A DNA stretch of 64,000 bases, taken from contig NZ_PCOV01000012.1 in the NCBI RefSeq assembly GCF_002979435.1, positions 22,048 to 86,047 of the forward strand. Reading direction: 5' to 3'. The notes beneath the pieces were generated by a model. The model was not told the DNA's origin. It searched no databases and worked only from the letters and a program-made list of their open reading frames with translations. Shown here in pieces: positions 15,849-23,243 of the stretch. This stretch comes from Microbacterium sp. MYb66 (lineage in GTDB: Bacteria; Actinomycetota; Actinomycetes; Actinomycetales; Microbacteriaceae). The position numbers were made by a program, and so were the translations under genes. Position 1 is the stretch's first letter; each line of letters opens with the position of its first letter.

Positions 15849-16877
15849 TCAGGAGCTCGCTCGCGTGATCAGGGTGGGCGTGTAGAGCACCTGCTCGTGC
15901 ACGTGCTCCTCGTTCTCCATCTCGTCGATGAGCAGCCGCGTGGCGGCTTTGCCCATCTCATACATGGGCTGACTCACGCTGGTGATGGGAACGTTCGCGT
16001 GCGAGGCGAGATCCACGTTGTCGTACCCCACGATCGCGATGTCCTCGGGGACGCGGAGGCCGTGCGCCAGCACCGTCCGTTCCACGCCGAGGGCCAGCTG
16101 GTCGTTCGCGCAGACCACGGCTGTCGGGCGGTTGCCGGCTGCGAGGATGCGTTCGGCGGCATGCGCGCCGCCGCCGACCGAGATCTCCTCGCGATACACC
16201 GCGATGTCGGCAGGGTCCAAGCCGGCCGCGGATGCCGCCGATCGGATGCCGCTCAGACGCGACTGATGCTGACGGACGTGGCTGGCGCCGCACACGAACG
16301 CCACCTGCGTGTGACCGCGAGCGAGGAGGTGCCTCATCGCCTCGGCTGCGCCGTGGTGGTCGTCGACGGCGACGGAGCAGGACTGTGTGCGGGGAGCGCG
16401 GCGGTCCAGGAACACGATGTGCGTCCCCTGGTCGCGAAGACGGCTCAGGTTGTCGGACATGCGAGCGACGGGGCTCATCAGCACCCCGCTCACGCGGTGC
16501 GCCTCGAGAGCGCCCAGCGCGCGGGTCTCCCGTTCCATCGAGTTGGCCGAGTTGAACAGCATCACGACGTAGCCGGCTTCGCTGGCGGTGTCCTCCACCC
16601 CGCGCGCCACCTCGAGGAAGAAGGGGTTCTCCAGGTCGAGCAGCACCAGGCCGATCGACCGCGACCTTCCCACGGCGAGGTCGCGCGCCGCGCCGTTGGG
16701 CACGAAGGCGAGCAGGCGCATCGCCTCCTGCACGCGCTCACGGGTATCGACCGCCACCCGATCGGGACGGTTGAGCACATTGCTCACGGTGCCGTGCGAC
16801 ACCCCGGCGAGGCGCGCCACATCGCGAACCGTCACACCCCGACGTTCGCGGGGTGGCCGAGCCTGCTCTGACTGCAT
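15849..16877 (-). CDS. LacI family repressor of the rhamnoside locus
   Basis: 342 residues. The HTH is TVRDVARLAGVSHGTVSNVL (about residues 16-35), followed by the hinge-helix region and a periplasmic-binding-protein-like sensor domain (SRSIGLVLLDLENPFFLEVA). The ATG at 16877 has AGGAC upstream; longer in-frame extensions are not supported. It is divergent from the ABC transporter operon, with two related 12-bp sites (TGGACCGGT-TCA type) in between. By position it controls rhamnose or rhamno-oligosaccharide uptake and breakdown. The effector is inferred, not seen. Confidence 0.85.
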   Translation of the reverse strand: MQSEQARPPRERRGVTVRDVARLAGVSHGTVSNVLNRPDRVAVDTRERVQEAMRLLAFVPNGAARDLAVGRSRSIGLVLLDLENPFFLEVARGVEDTASEAGYVVMLFNSANSMERETRALGALEAHRVSGVLMSPVARMSDNLSRLRDQGTHIVFLDRRAPRTQSCSVAVDDHHGAAEAMRHLLARGHTQVAFVCGASHVRQHQSRLSGIRSAASAAGLDPADIAVYREEISVGGGAHAAERILAAGNRPTAVVCANDQLALGVERTVLAHGLRVPEDIAIVGYDNVDLASHANVPITSVSQPMYEMGKAATRLLIDEMENEEHVHEQVLYTPTLITRASS

Positions 16878-16955
16878 CGAGGTCCTGTCCGGCCGGGGCC
16901 CGTTGGAGTGGCGTGCGCCGGACCTCGGAGCTGGCGCGGATCTGCGCACATCGTC

Positions 16956-16967
16956 TGGACCGGTTCA
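16956..16967. promoter_or_regulatory. LacI-type operator, site 1
   Basis: TGGACCGGTTCA, an inverted repeat around the central CCGG with one mismatched pair, typical of LacI-family operators. It lies about 90 bp upstream of the LacI start and 210 bp before the transporter gene. It shares TGGACCGGT with site 2. Confidence 0.55.
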
Positions 16968-17076
16968 ACGTGTTCACCGTCAGAGTACGGCAGCCCCGGG
17001 TGGTCGTCAACGTGCCCACGCGGAGAAGCGCAGCGACGGCGAAAGAGTGCGGGGTTGAAACGTATCGTCCTGACTC

Positions 17077-17106
17077 TTGACACGCCCGCACCCGGCAGGA
17101 GATAGT
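17077..17106 (+). promoter_or_regulatory. Promoter of the rhamnoside ABC operon
   Basis: TTGACA (17077-17082), an 18-bp spacer and GATAGT (17101-17106) give a good sigma-A-type promoter 70 bp upstream of the lipoprotein gene. The operator at 17124-17135 lies just downstream of the expected transcription start, where a bound LacI protein would block initiation or elongation. Confidence 0.65.
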
Positions 17107-17123
17107 CTCTCCAACGACAAAAA

Positions 17124-17135
17124 TGGACCGGTCAA
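17124..17135. promoter_or_regulatory. LacI-type operator, site 2
   Basis: TGGACCGGTCAA contains the exact palindrome GACCGGTC and matches site 1 in TGGACCGGT. Its position roughly 10-20 bp after the predicted transcription start suits repression. Confidence 0.6.
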
Positions 17136-17175
17136 ATTGCGGGCCGATGTCGTCCAAGAGACAAGGACCAGAACA

Positions 17176-18501
17176 ATGACGTTTGGCAACACGGCACGAC
17201 GGCTCACGGCTGTGACCGTCACTGTGGGGATCTTCGCACTCGCCGGCTGCAGCGCCGCGACCCCGGGTGGCGGCGCGGGCGAGGTCGAGGGCAGCGAGAT
17301 CACGATCGGCACCTTCTCGCCCCTGCTCGGCCAGTTCGAGCAGTACGCGGAGGCATACACGAAGGAGTTCCCCGACCGGAAGGTGAAGGTGATCGGAGTC
17401 AGCGAGGACTTCAGCAAGTACTCGCAGATCCTGGCCACGCAGCTCATCAGCAAGAAGCTTCCCGACATCTTCTTCAACGTGGACTTCGCGGCGAACGAGT
17501 TCGCGACCAACGGGGTCTCGCTCGACATCGCGGACCGCCTCAACGACGGCGAAGGGCTGGAAGAGGACTTCTTCCTTCCCCAGTTCCTCGGCCAGTACCG
17601 GCCGATGAAGACCCCTGACCAGATCACGGGCCTCCCCGTCAGCGCCGACTCCACGGCCCTCGTCTACAACAAGACGCTGTTCGAGGAAGCCGGAGTGGAC
17701 GAGCTCCCCGACGAGACCTGGACGTGGGACGACTTCCTCCGCGTCTCCACCGAGATCCAGACCAAGTCCGGCGGGAGCATCTTCGGAACCGTGCCGCCGG
17801 GAGCGGACGGCTCGGGGATCGTCGAATGGGGTCCTGTGCTCGTCGCCCACGGTGCGAAGGTCTACGACCCGGAGACGAACGACGTCGACATCGACTCGCC
17901 GGAGGCCATCGAAGCCTGGAAGTCGATGATCGCGTTCTACGGCACGGGCTCCGGTGGCTACACGTCCACCGGCGGCGATCCGGCGTACGACTTCTCCTCG
18001 GGGAAGGTCGCGATGGGCATCACCTCCCGGGCCAACATCGCCGGCTTCCGCGAGACCCTCAAGGACTTCGACTGGGACGTCACGGAGGTCCCCTCCATCG
18101 ACGGTACGCACCCATCGGGCGGAGGCTCGTACGGGCTCTCGGTCTCGAGCACGAGTGCGAACCAGGATGCGGCGTGGGCCTTCATGGAATGGTTCTACAG
18201 CACCGATGGCGGCATGGCACTGGCACAGCAGCCGGATGCCGGCGGCATCATCCCGCCCACGGTCGACGGTCTCGAGACCGGAAGCTGGCAGGACGTCGAC
18301 GTCCCCGCGAACATGAGCGTCTTCGCCCAGACCGCGAAGGACGCGACCCTGCTGGTCTCCCTCCCCGGCAGCGCGGGGAGCGTCCTGACGGACGCCACCA
18401 AGCGCGCCGTCCAGGAGGTCGTGCTCAATGGGGCCAGCGTCGAAGACGCCTTCGGGAAGGCGGCGGACGAGGTCCGTGCCGCGCTCGCTGAAGCGGGGTG
18501 A
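17176..18501 (+). CDS. Sugar ABC transporter substrate-binding lipoprotein
   Basis: 441 residues of the extracellular solute-binding protein family 1. The signal peptide ends in a lipobox (FALAGCSAA; cysteine at about residue 24), so the protein is anchored outside the membrane. Mature regions show GLPVSADSTALVYNKTLF and SSGKVAMGITSRANIAGF, typical of carbohydrate-binding members. The ATG at 17176 has AAGGA eight bases upstream. It is the first gene of the rhamnoside operon, followed by a strong hairpin and two permeases. No ATPase gene follows; actinobacteria commonly share one MsiK-type ATPase among such systems. The ligand is probably rhamnose or a rhamnoside, from context. Confidence 0.9.
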   Translation: MTFGNTARRLTAVTVTVGIFALAGCSAATPGGGAGEVEGSEITIGTFSPLLGQFEQYAEAYTKEFPDRKVKVIGVSEDFSKYSQILATQLISKKLPDIFFNVDFAANEFATNGVSLDIADRLNDGEGLEEDFFLPQFLGQYRPMKTPDQITGLPVSADSTALVYNKTLFEEAGVDELPDETWTWDDFLRVSTEIQTKSGGSIFGTVPPGADGSGIVEWGPVLVAHGAKVYDPETNDVDIDSPEAIEAWKSMIAFYGTGSGGYTSTGGDPAYDFSSGKVAMGITSRANIAGFRETLKDFDWDVTEVPSIDGTHPSGGGSYGLSVSSTSANQDAAWAFMEWFYSTDGGMALAQQPDAGGIIPPTVDGLETGSWQDVDVPANMSVFAQTAKDATLLVSLPGSAGSVLTDATKRAVQEVVLNGASVEDAFGKAADEVRAALAEAG

Positions 18502-18507
18502 TCGGTC

Positions 18508-18546
18508 ACGCGGATCGGACGGTCGTCCCGATCGTCCGATCCGCGT
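18508..18546 (+). terminator. Intra-operon hairpin between binding protein and permease genes
   Basis: ACGCGGATCGGACG (18508-18521) pairs perfectly with CGTCCGATCCGCGT (18533-18546) around an 11-nt loop. There is no T run, so it is more likely a partial terminator or 3' stabiliser that raises binding-protein mRNA above permease mRNA than a full stop. Confidence 0.8.
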
Positions 18547-18586
18547 ACCGCTGCCGATGATGCCCCCACGATCGGAGACGCACTTC

Positions 18587-19516
18587 GTGAACCACACCAT
18601 CCGGGATGCAGGAACCCTGCGTCCCCCGACCCGACGCGCCACGGGGCGACGAGGGGATGCCCTCGCGGCCACGCTGTTCATCGCCCCGGGACTCCTCGCC
18701 TTCGTCCTCTTCGTGATCGTCCCCGCGATCGGAGGGCTCGCGCTGAGCTTCTTCGACTGGAACCTCTTCTCCGCCCCGACCTTCGTCGGCCTGAAGAACG
18801 TCACCAGGCTCTTCGGGGACCCGTACATGTGGCATTCCGCTCTCGTGTCGGTGCTGTTCGTCGTGATGGGGGTCATCCCCACGGTTCTCGGAGGCTTCGT
18901 GCTGGGAGTGATCGCCAGCGCCCAGGTGCCCGCAGCCGGCGTCATCCGCACCCTCTACTTCGCCCCCATGGTCGCCTCGAGCGCCGTGGCCGCGGTGCTG
19001 TGGTCGTCGATCTACAACCAGCGATCCGGGCTGATCAATCAGCTCCTCGCGACGGTGGGGATCGAGGGCCCCAACTGGCTGAGCGACCCCATTCTCGCCC
19101 GCCCGGCGCTCGTCGTCGTGCTGATCTGGAGTTCCCTGCCCATCGTGACCATCCTGTACATCGCGGCGATCCAGAAGATCCCGGAGGACCTCTTCGATGC
19201 GGCCGCCCTCGACGGTGCCGGACGGTGGCGGCGGCTGTGGAGCATCACCTGGCCCAGTGTGATGCCCACGACGATGGTGGTCGCCATCCTCATGCTCCTC
19301 ACCTTCCTCAGCGGCACGCTCGAGTTCGCGCTGCTGATGACCGACGGCGGTCCGCTCGGGGAGACGACCTCGCTCGCCCTCTACTCCTACAAGATCGCCT
19401 TCGAGCGGAGGGACATCGGCTATGCGAGTGCGCTGGCGATGTTCCAGCTCGTGCTCATCGTCGTCGTGTTCCTCATCGGTCGCGCCGTCATGAAGGGAAC
19501 GAGGTCCGTCCGATGA
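18587..19516 (+). CDS. Sugar ABC transporter permease (MalF-like)
   Basis: 309 residues with six predicted membrane segments, beginning with ALAATLFIAPGLLAFVLFVI. The EAA-loop, which contacts the ATPase, reads FDAAALDGAGRWRRLWSITW, fitting the MalF/UgpA group. The GTG at 18587 (VNHTIRDAG) is preferred because GGAGA lies nine bases upstream; ATG at 18557 is an alternative with a poor ribosome site. It follows the intra-operon hairpin and overlaps the second permease by ATGA. It should form the channel with the next gene product. Confidence 0.88.
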   Translation: MNHTIRDAGTLRPPTRRATGRRGDALAATLFIAPGLLAFVLFVIVPAIGGLALSFFDWNLFSAPTFVGLKNVTRLFGDPYMWHSALVSVLFVVMGVIPTVLGGFVLGVIASAQVPAAGVIRTLYFAPMVASSAVAAVLWSSIYNQRSGLINQLLATVGIEGPNWLSDPILARPALVVVLIWSSLPIVTILYIAAIQKIPEDLFDAAALDGAGRWRRLWSITWPSVMPTTMVVAILMLLTFLSGTLEFALLMTDGGPLGETTSLALYSYKIAFERRDIGYASALAMFQLVLIVVVFLIGRAVMKGTRSVR

Positions 19517-20346
19517 AGACCAAGAAGTCGGCGGTCGCCGCGCGACTGACCCTGATGCTCGTCTGCGGGCTGGTGATGGCGGCCCCGCTGCTGTTCATGA
19601 TCTCCCGCTCCTTCATGACGCCGGCCGAGGTGTCCGCGTTGCCCCCGACGTTCCTCCCCGCCGGGCTGAACTGGGAGAACTACGTCCAAGCATTCGCGTA
19701 CCTCAGCCCGAGGACGATCCTGAACTCGTTCATCGTCGCGATCGGGATCGTCTTGCTGCAGCTGCTGCTCGCGCTGCCGGTCGCCTTCGCGCTCGCGCTG
19801 ATCCCCTTCCGCTGGTCGGGGACGATCCTGGCCATCCTCATCGTGCCGATGTTCATCCCCGGCAACCTGACACTCATCCCGACCTTCGTGGTGACGTATC
19901 AACTGGGAATGCTGGAGAGCTACGCCGGCATCATCGTCCCCATCGCCGGGCAGATCGCGTTCGCCGTCATCCTCTTCCGCCAGTTCTTCGCATCCCTGCC
20001 GGCGGGGATCGTCGAGGCCGCGCGGATCGACGGAGCCAGCTGGCCCCGCGTGTTCTGGTGGGTCACCCTCCCGCTGGCCAAGCCCATCATCGCGACGTAC
20101 TGCTCGCTGACGTTCCTCACGGCCTGGAACATGTACATCTGGCCCCAGGTGGTCGCGACCGATCCCGACCTCGCGGTCATCAACGTCGCGCTCGCGCCGA
20201 TCGCCGGTGCCTCGGCCTACACCTACGTGTCGCCGGCGGTGGGTCTCGCTGGCGCGACCCTCGGGATGCTCCCGGCGCTGATCGTCTTCCTGGCGATGCA
20301 GAAGTGGTACGTCCGCGGGATCGCCGCAGGAAGCGGCCTGGAATGA
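19513..20346 (+). CDS. Sugar ABC transporter permease (MalG-like)
   Basis: 277 residues, six membrane segments. The EAA motif is IVEAARIDGASWPRVFWWVT, typical of MalG/UgpE-type partners, and the C-terminus ends in MQKWYVRGIAAGSGLE, close to the usual QRyfvrGltaGavKG ending. The ATG at 19513 overlaps the first permease stop (ATGA). With the binding protein and first permease it forms the importer, missing only the ATPase. Confidence 0.9.
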   Translation: MKTKKSAVAARLTLMLVCGLVMAAPLLFMISRSFMTPAEVSALPPTFLPAGLNWENYVQAFAYLSPRTILNSFIVAIGIVLLQLLLALPVAFALALIPFRWSGTILAILIVPMFIPGNLTLIPTFVVTYQLGMLESYAGIIVPIAGQIAFAVILFRQFFASLPAGIVEAARIDGASWPRVFWWVTLPLAKPIIATYCSLTFLTAWNMYIWPQVVATDPDLAVINVALAPIAGASAYTYVSPAVGLAGATLGMLPALIVFLAMQKWYVRGIAAGSGLE

Positions 20347-20417
20347 GCGCCGCCATCGGGCAGGAAGACGCCGGTTCCGCCGGCGATGAGATCGAAGCGG
20401 GAAAAGGAGATGCAGGA

Positions 20418-20981
20418 ATGAAGCGCGCGGCAGACAAGCAGGTGGTGGTCGGATCCGACTTCGCCGGATTCGCACTCAAGGAGGCCGTGAAGGCGCATCT
20501 GGAGGAGCGAGGGTGGACGGTCGAGGACCTCACCCCGGTGGAGTCCGAGGCGCCGATGTACCACCGTGCGGGGTTCCTGGTGGGCAGCCGCATCGCGGAG
20601 CGGGAGTACGACAAGGCGCTCGCCTTCTGCGGCAGCGGCATGGGCATCCACATCGCGGCATCGAAGGTGCCGCATGTGCACGCCGCCGTGGCGGAGACCG
20701 TTCCTTCGGCGCGACGGGCCGCGACCGCGAACAACGCCAACCTGCTCGCGATGGGAGCCTTCTACACCGGTCCCCGCCTGGCGATGGCGATGGCCGACGC
20801 CTTCCTGGAGTCCTCTCTCGGCGACGACTACGAGGAGTGGGACGGGTTCTACGAGTACCACCTGATCGGCTATGACGAGGTCGAGGATTTCGACTACCAG
20901 GCGTACAAGGCGAACGGCTTCGAGGTCCCGCATCCCCGTTCGGCGCGTCTCGGCCCCGAACCCCGCGGCCTGGCGTACTGA
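20418..20981 (+). CDS. RpiB/LacA/LacB-type sugar isomerase
   Basis: 187 residues of the RpiB/LacA/LacB fold. The conserved anion-hole segment AFCGSGMGIHIAASKVPHVH has the catalytic-type cysteine, followed by ARRAATANNANLLAMGAFYTG. Members interconvert aldose and ketose, usually phosphorylated. ATG 20418 is chosen for its AAAGGAG; an in-frame ATG at 20343 overlapping the permease stop (ATGA) would add 25 residues. The tail after residue 135 (DDYEEWDGFYEYHLIGY) is longer than in ribose-5-phosphate isomerase B. In this locus it stands where an L-rhamnose isomerase is expected, directly before a rhamnulokinase, so it may isomerise L-rhamnose or another released sugar. Confidence 0.85.
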   Translation: MKRAADKQVVVGSDFAGFALKEAVKAHLEERGWTVEDLTPVESEAPMYHRAGFLVGSRIAEREYDKALAFCGSGMGIHIAASKVPHVHAAVAETVPSARRAATANNANLLAMGAFYTGPRLAMAMADAFLESSLGDDYEEWDGFYEYHLIGYDEVEDFDYQAYKANGFEVPHPRSARLGPEPRGLAY

Positions 20982-20997
20982 GCAGCGAGGCAGCCCC

Positions 20998-22410
20998 ATG
21001 TCCTCGACGGATCCCCCCGTGCACGTGGTCGCCGTCGACCTCGGCGCGACGAGCGGTCGTGCGATGCTCGGCCGCGTCGGACCCGAGCTCCTCGAGCTGC
21101 GCGAGGTCTGCCGCGTGCCCAACCGGCCGGCCGCGCCGGACGGCGTGTTGCGCTGGAACGTGCTCGGGCTGTGGGCGGGCATCCTCGATGGACTGGGGGC
21201 GGCGGGGCAGGCGGCGGACATCCGCTCGGTCGGCGTCGACTCGTGGGGCGTCGACTACGGGCTCCAGCGGAACGGCAGGCTGCTCTCCGGTCCCGTGCAC
21301 TACCGCGATCCGCGGCACGAACGCGCGGTGGATGCGGTGCACAGCCGGATGCCGCATGCGGACCAGTACGCACGGACCGGCACGCAGTTCATGGCCATCA
21401 ACACCGTCTATCAGCTCGCCGCCGATCAGGAGATGCTCGCGCTCGCGGATCTCGTGCTTCCGATCCCGTCCCTGTTCTCCGGCTGGCTCGGCGGCGAACC
21501 GGCGGCCGAGAGGACCATCGCCTCGACGACGGGCATGCTCGCTCTCGAAGGCGAGTGGGATCCCACGACGCTCGCCGCGATCCCCGTCTCTCCGGGGCTC
21601 CTGCCACCGGTGGTGCCTGCCGGGACGACCGTGGGACGCATGACGAGTCGGGTCGCGGATGCCGCGGGACTCCGCACCCGCCCTGACGTCGTCGCCGTCG
21701 CCGCGCACGACACCGCGTCCGCCGTGCTCGCCACCCCGCTCGAGGGGTCGGCGGCATTCATCTCCTGCGGCAGCTGGGGCCTGGTGGGCGTGGAGAGCCC
21801 GACGCCGGTGATCTCCGAGGAAGCCCGGCTGGCGGGGATCACCAATGAGGCCGCGGTCGGCGGGGGATACCTCGTCTACCGCAACACGATGGGGCTGTGG
21901 CTGCTGAGCGAGGCGCAGCGGAGCTGGCGGCGGGCCGGGACCGAGCTCTCGGTGGAGGAACTCGTGGCTCTGGCTTCGGCCGTGCCCGAAGGGCTCCCCA
22001 CGGTGGATCTCGACGATTCGCTCTTCAGCGTCGGCGGCGACGTCGAGACGCTGATCGGCGAGTGGTGCGGCCTCCGCGGACTCCGCTCTCCGCAGGGCCC
22101 GGCCGAGGTGACGCGATGCCTGCTGGAGTCTCTGGCCAGCGCCTTCGCCGAGGCGGCGTGGACGACGGCCCGGCTGGCCTCCCGGCGGATCGAGGCGATC
22201 CACATCGTGGGCGGGGGCGCTCGCAACGACCTGCTCTGCCGGCTCCTGGCAGCCCGCTCCGGCCTGCCCGTCCTCGCCGGACCGGCCGAGGCCACTGCGA
22301 TCGGCAATGTGCTGGTCCAGGCCATGAGCGCCGGCGCCATCGACGACTCGGTGCAGGAGATGCGCGCGCTCGTGCGGCGCACGCACCCCCCGACCCTCCA
22401 TCTCCCGTGA
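20998..22410 (+). CDS. rhaB: Rhamnulokinase
   Basis: 470 residues of the FGGY carbohydrate kinase family. The phosphate-1 motif VAVDLGATSGRAMLGRV and GVDSWGVDYG are signatures of rhamnulokinase, and HIVGGGARNDLLCRLLAARS is the C-terminal adenosine-binding block. It phosphorylates L-rhamnulose to L-rhamnulose 1-phosphate with ATP in the cytoplasm. ATG 20998 has GCGAGG upstream. It sits between the isomerase and aldolase genes, the expected order for rhamnose breakdown. Length is normal for RhaB. A related deoxyketose substrate cannot be excluded. Confidence 0.88.
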   Translation: MSSTDPPVHVVAVDLGATSGRAMLGRVGPELLELREVCRVPNRPAAPDGVLRWNVLGLWAGILDGLGAAGQAADIRSVGVDSWGVDYGLQRNGRLLSGPVHYRDPRHERAVDAVHSRMPHADQYARTGTQFMAINTVYQLAADQEMLALADLVLPIPSLFSGWLGGEPAAERTIASTTGMLALEGEWDPTTLAAIPVSPGLLPPVVPAGTTVGRMTSRVADAAGLRTRPDVVAVAAHDTASAVLATPLEGSAAFISCGSWGLVGVESPTPVISEEARLAGITNEAAVGGGYLVYRNTMGLWLLSEAQRSWRRAGTELSVEELVALASAVPEGLPTVDLDDSLFSVGGDVETLIGEWCGLRGLRSPQGPAEVTRCLLESLASAFAEAAWTTARLASRRIEAIHIVGGGARNDLLCRLLAARSGLPVLAGPAEATAIGNVLVQAMSAGAIDDSVQEMRALVRRTHPPTLHLP

Positions 22411-22442
22411 ACAGCTGCCGTACATCCGACCGAAGGAAATCC

Positions 22443-23243
22443 GTGAGCACCAGACACGCCCCCGACCTCGTCAGCGATGAGCTGCTCGATCTCACCCGAC
22501 GTCTCGGCGCCCCCGAGCGCGATCTGGTGATCCTGGCGGAGGGGAACACCAGCGAACTCGTCGGCGACGAGATCGTCGTGAAGGCGTCGGGGGCGTCCAT
22601 GCGGGATGCCGACCGCTCGTCGTTCGCCGCTGTCGACCTCGCCGCCCTCGCCGATCTCATCGATGATCCGTCCGGCGATCAGGAGCAGCTGACCCGTGCA
22701 CTGGAGGAGGACGGACGGGGTTCGACGGTTCGAGCCTCGATCGAGACGATGGTGCATGTCGCCGTGCGGATGGTGTCGTCGGTGCGGTTCGTCGCGCACA
22801 CTCATCCGACGCCGGTGCTGGCGCTGTTGGCGAGCGTGCGTTCGGAGACCGCCTTCGCGGAGCCGGTCTACTCGGACGAGCTGATGGTCCTGGGCCGCCC
22901 GCTCCATGTGCCGTACGCCGAACCGGGTCTTCCGCTCGGGAGGCTGTTCGCGCGGCGCCTGCGAGAGCACCTCGATGAATGGGGCGAGGTTCCCTCGCTG
23001 GTGCTGCTCGGCAATCACGGGATCGTCGCGATCTCGCAGTCCGTCGAGGGAGCGGACGCGATCTCGGCGATGGCCGTGAAGAGCGCGAGGGTCCGCTTGG
23101 GTGCGCTGCAGGCCGGGGGGATCCGCGGCCTGGGAGAAGACGCGACGACGCATTACTTCGCACGGTCGGATTTCGCCGACAGGCGGGCGGCGCTGTCGGC
23201 GACCGCGGAAGCAGCTCAGCTGCAGGAGGGAACGGCATCATGA
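22443..23243 (+). CDS. Class II aldolase, probable rhamnulose-1-phosphate aldolase
   Basis: 266 residues of the class II aldolase/adducin family. Zinc ligands are visible in FVAHTHPTPVLALLAS and GNHGIVA, and the N-terminal VILAEGNTSELVGDEIVVKASG binds the phosphate in this family. It probably cleaves L-rhamnulose 1-phosphate to dihydroxyacetone phosphate and L-lactaldehyde. The GTG at 22443 has AAGGA seven bases upstream. The stop overlaps the first rhamnosidase start (ATGA). The family also includes fuculose-phosphate and other aldolases, so substrate comes from context; the sequence is not a close copy of E. coli RhaD. Confidence 0.8.
   Translation: MSTRHAPDLVSDELLDLTRRLGAPERDLVILAEGNTSELVGDEIVVKASGASMRDADRSSFAAVDLAALADLIDDPSGDQEQLTRALEEDGRGSTVRASIETMVHVAVRMVSSVRFVAHTHPTPVLALLASVRSETAFAEPVYSDELMVLGRPLHVPYAEPGLPLGRLFARRLREHLDEWGEVPSLVLLGNHGIVAISQSVEGADAISAMAVKSARVRLGALQAGGIRGLGEDATTHYFARSDFADRRAALSATAEAAQLQEGTAS

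Noticed and set aside
20530..22425. Minus-strand open frame of about 630 codons
   Set aside because: Antisense to the isomerase and rhamnulokinase genes and rich in Arg/His/Pro, the usual sign of a shadow frame.
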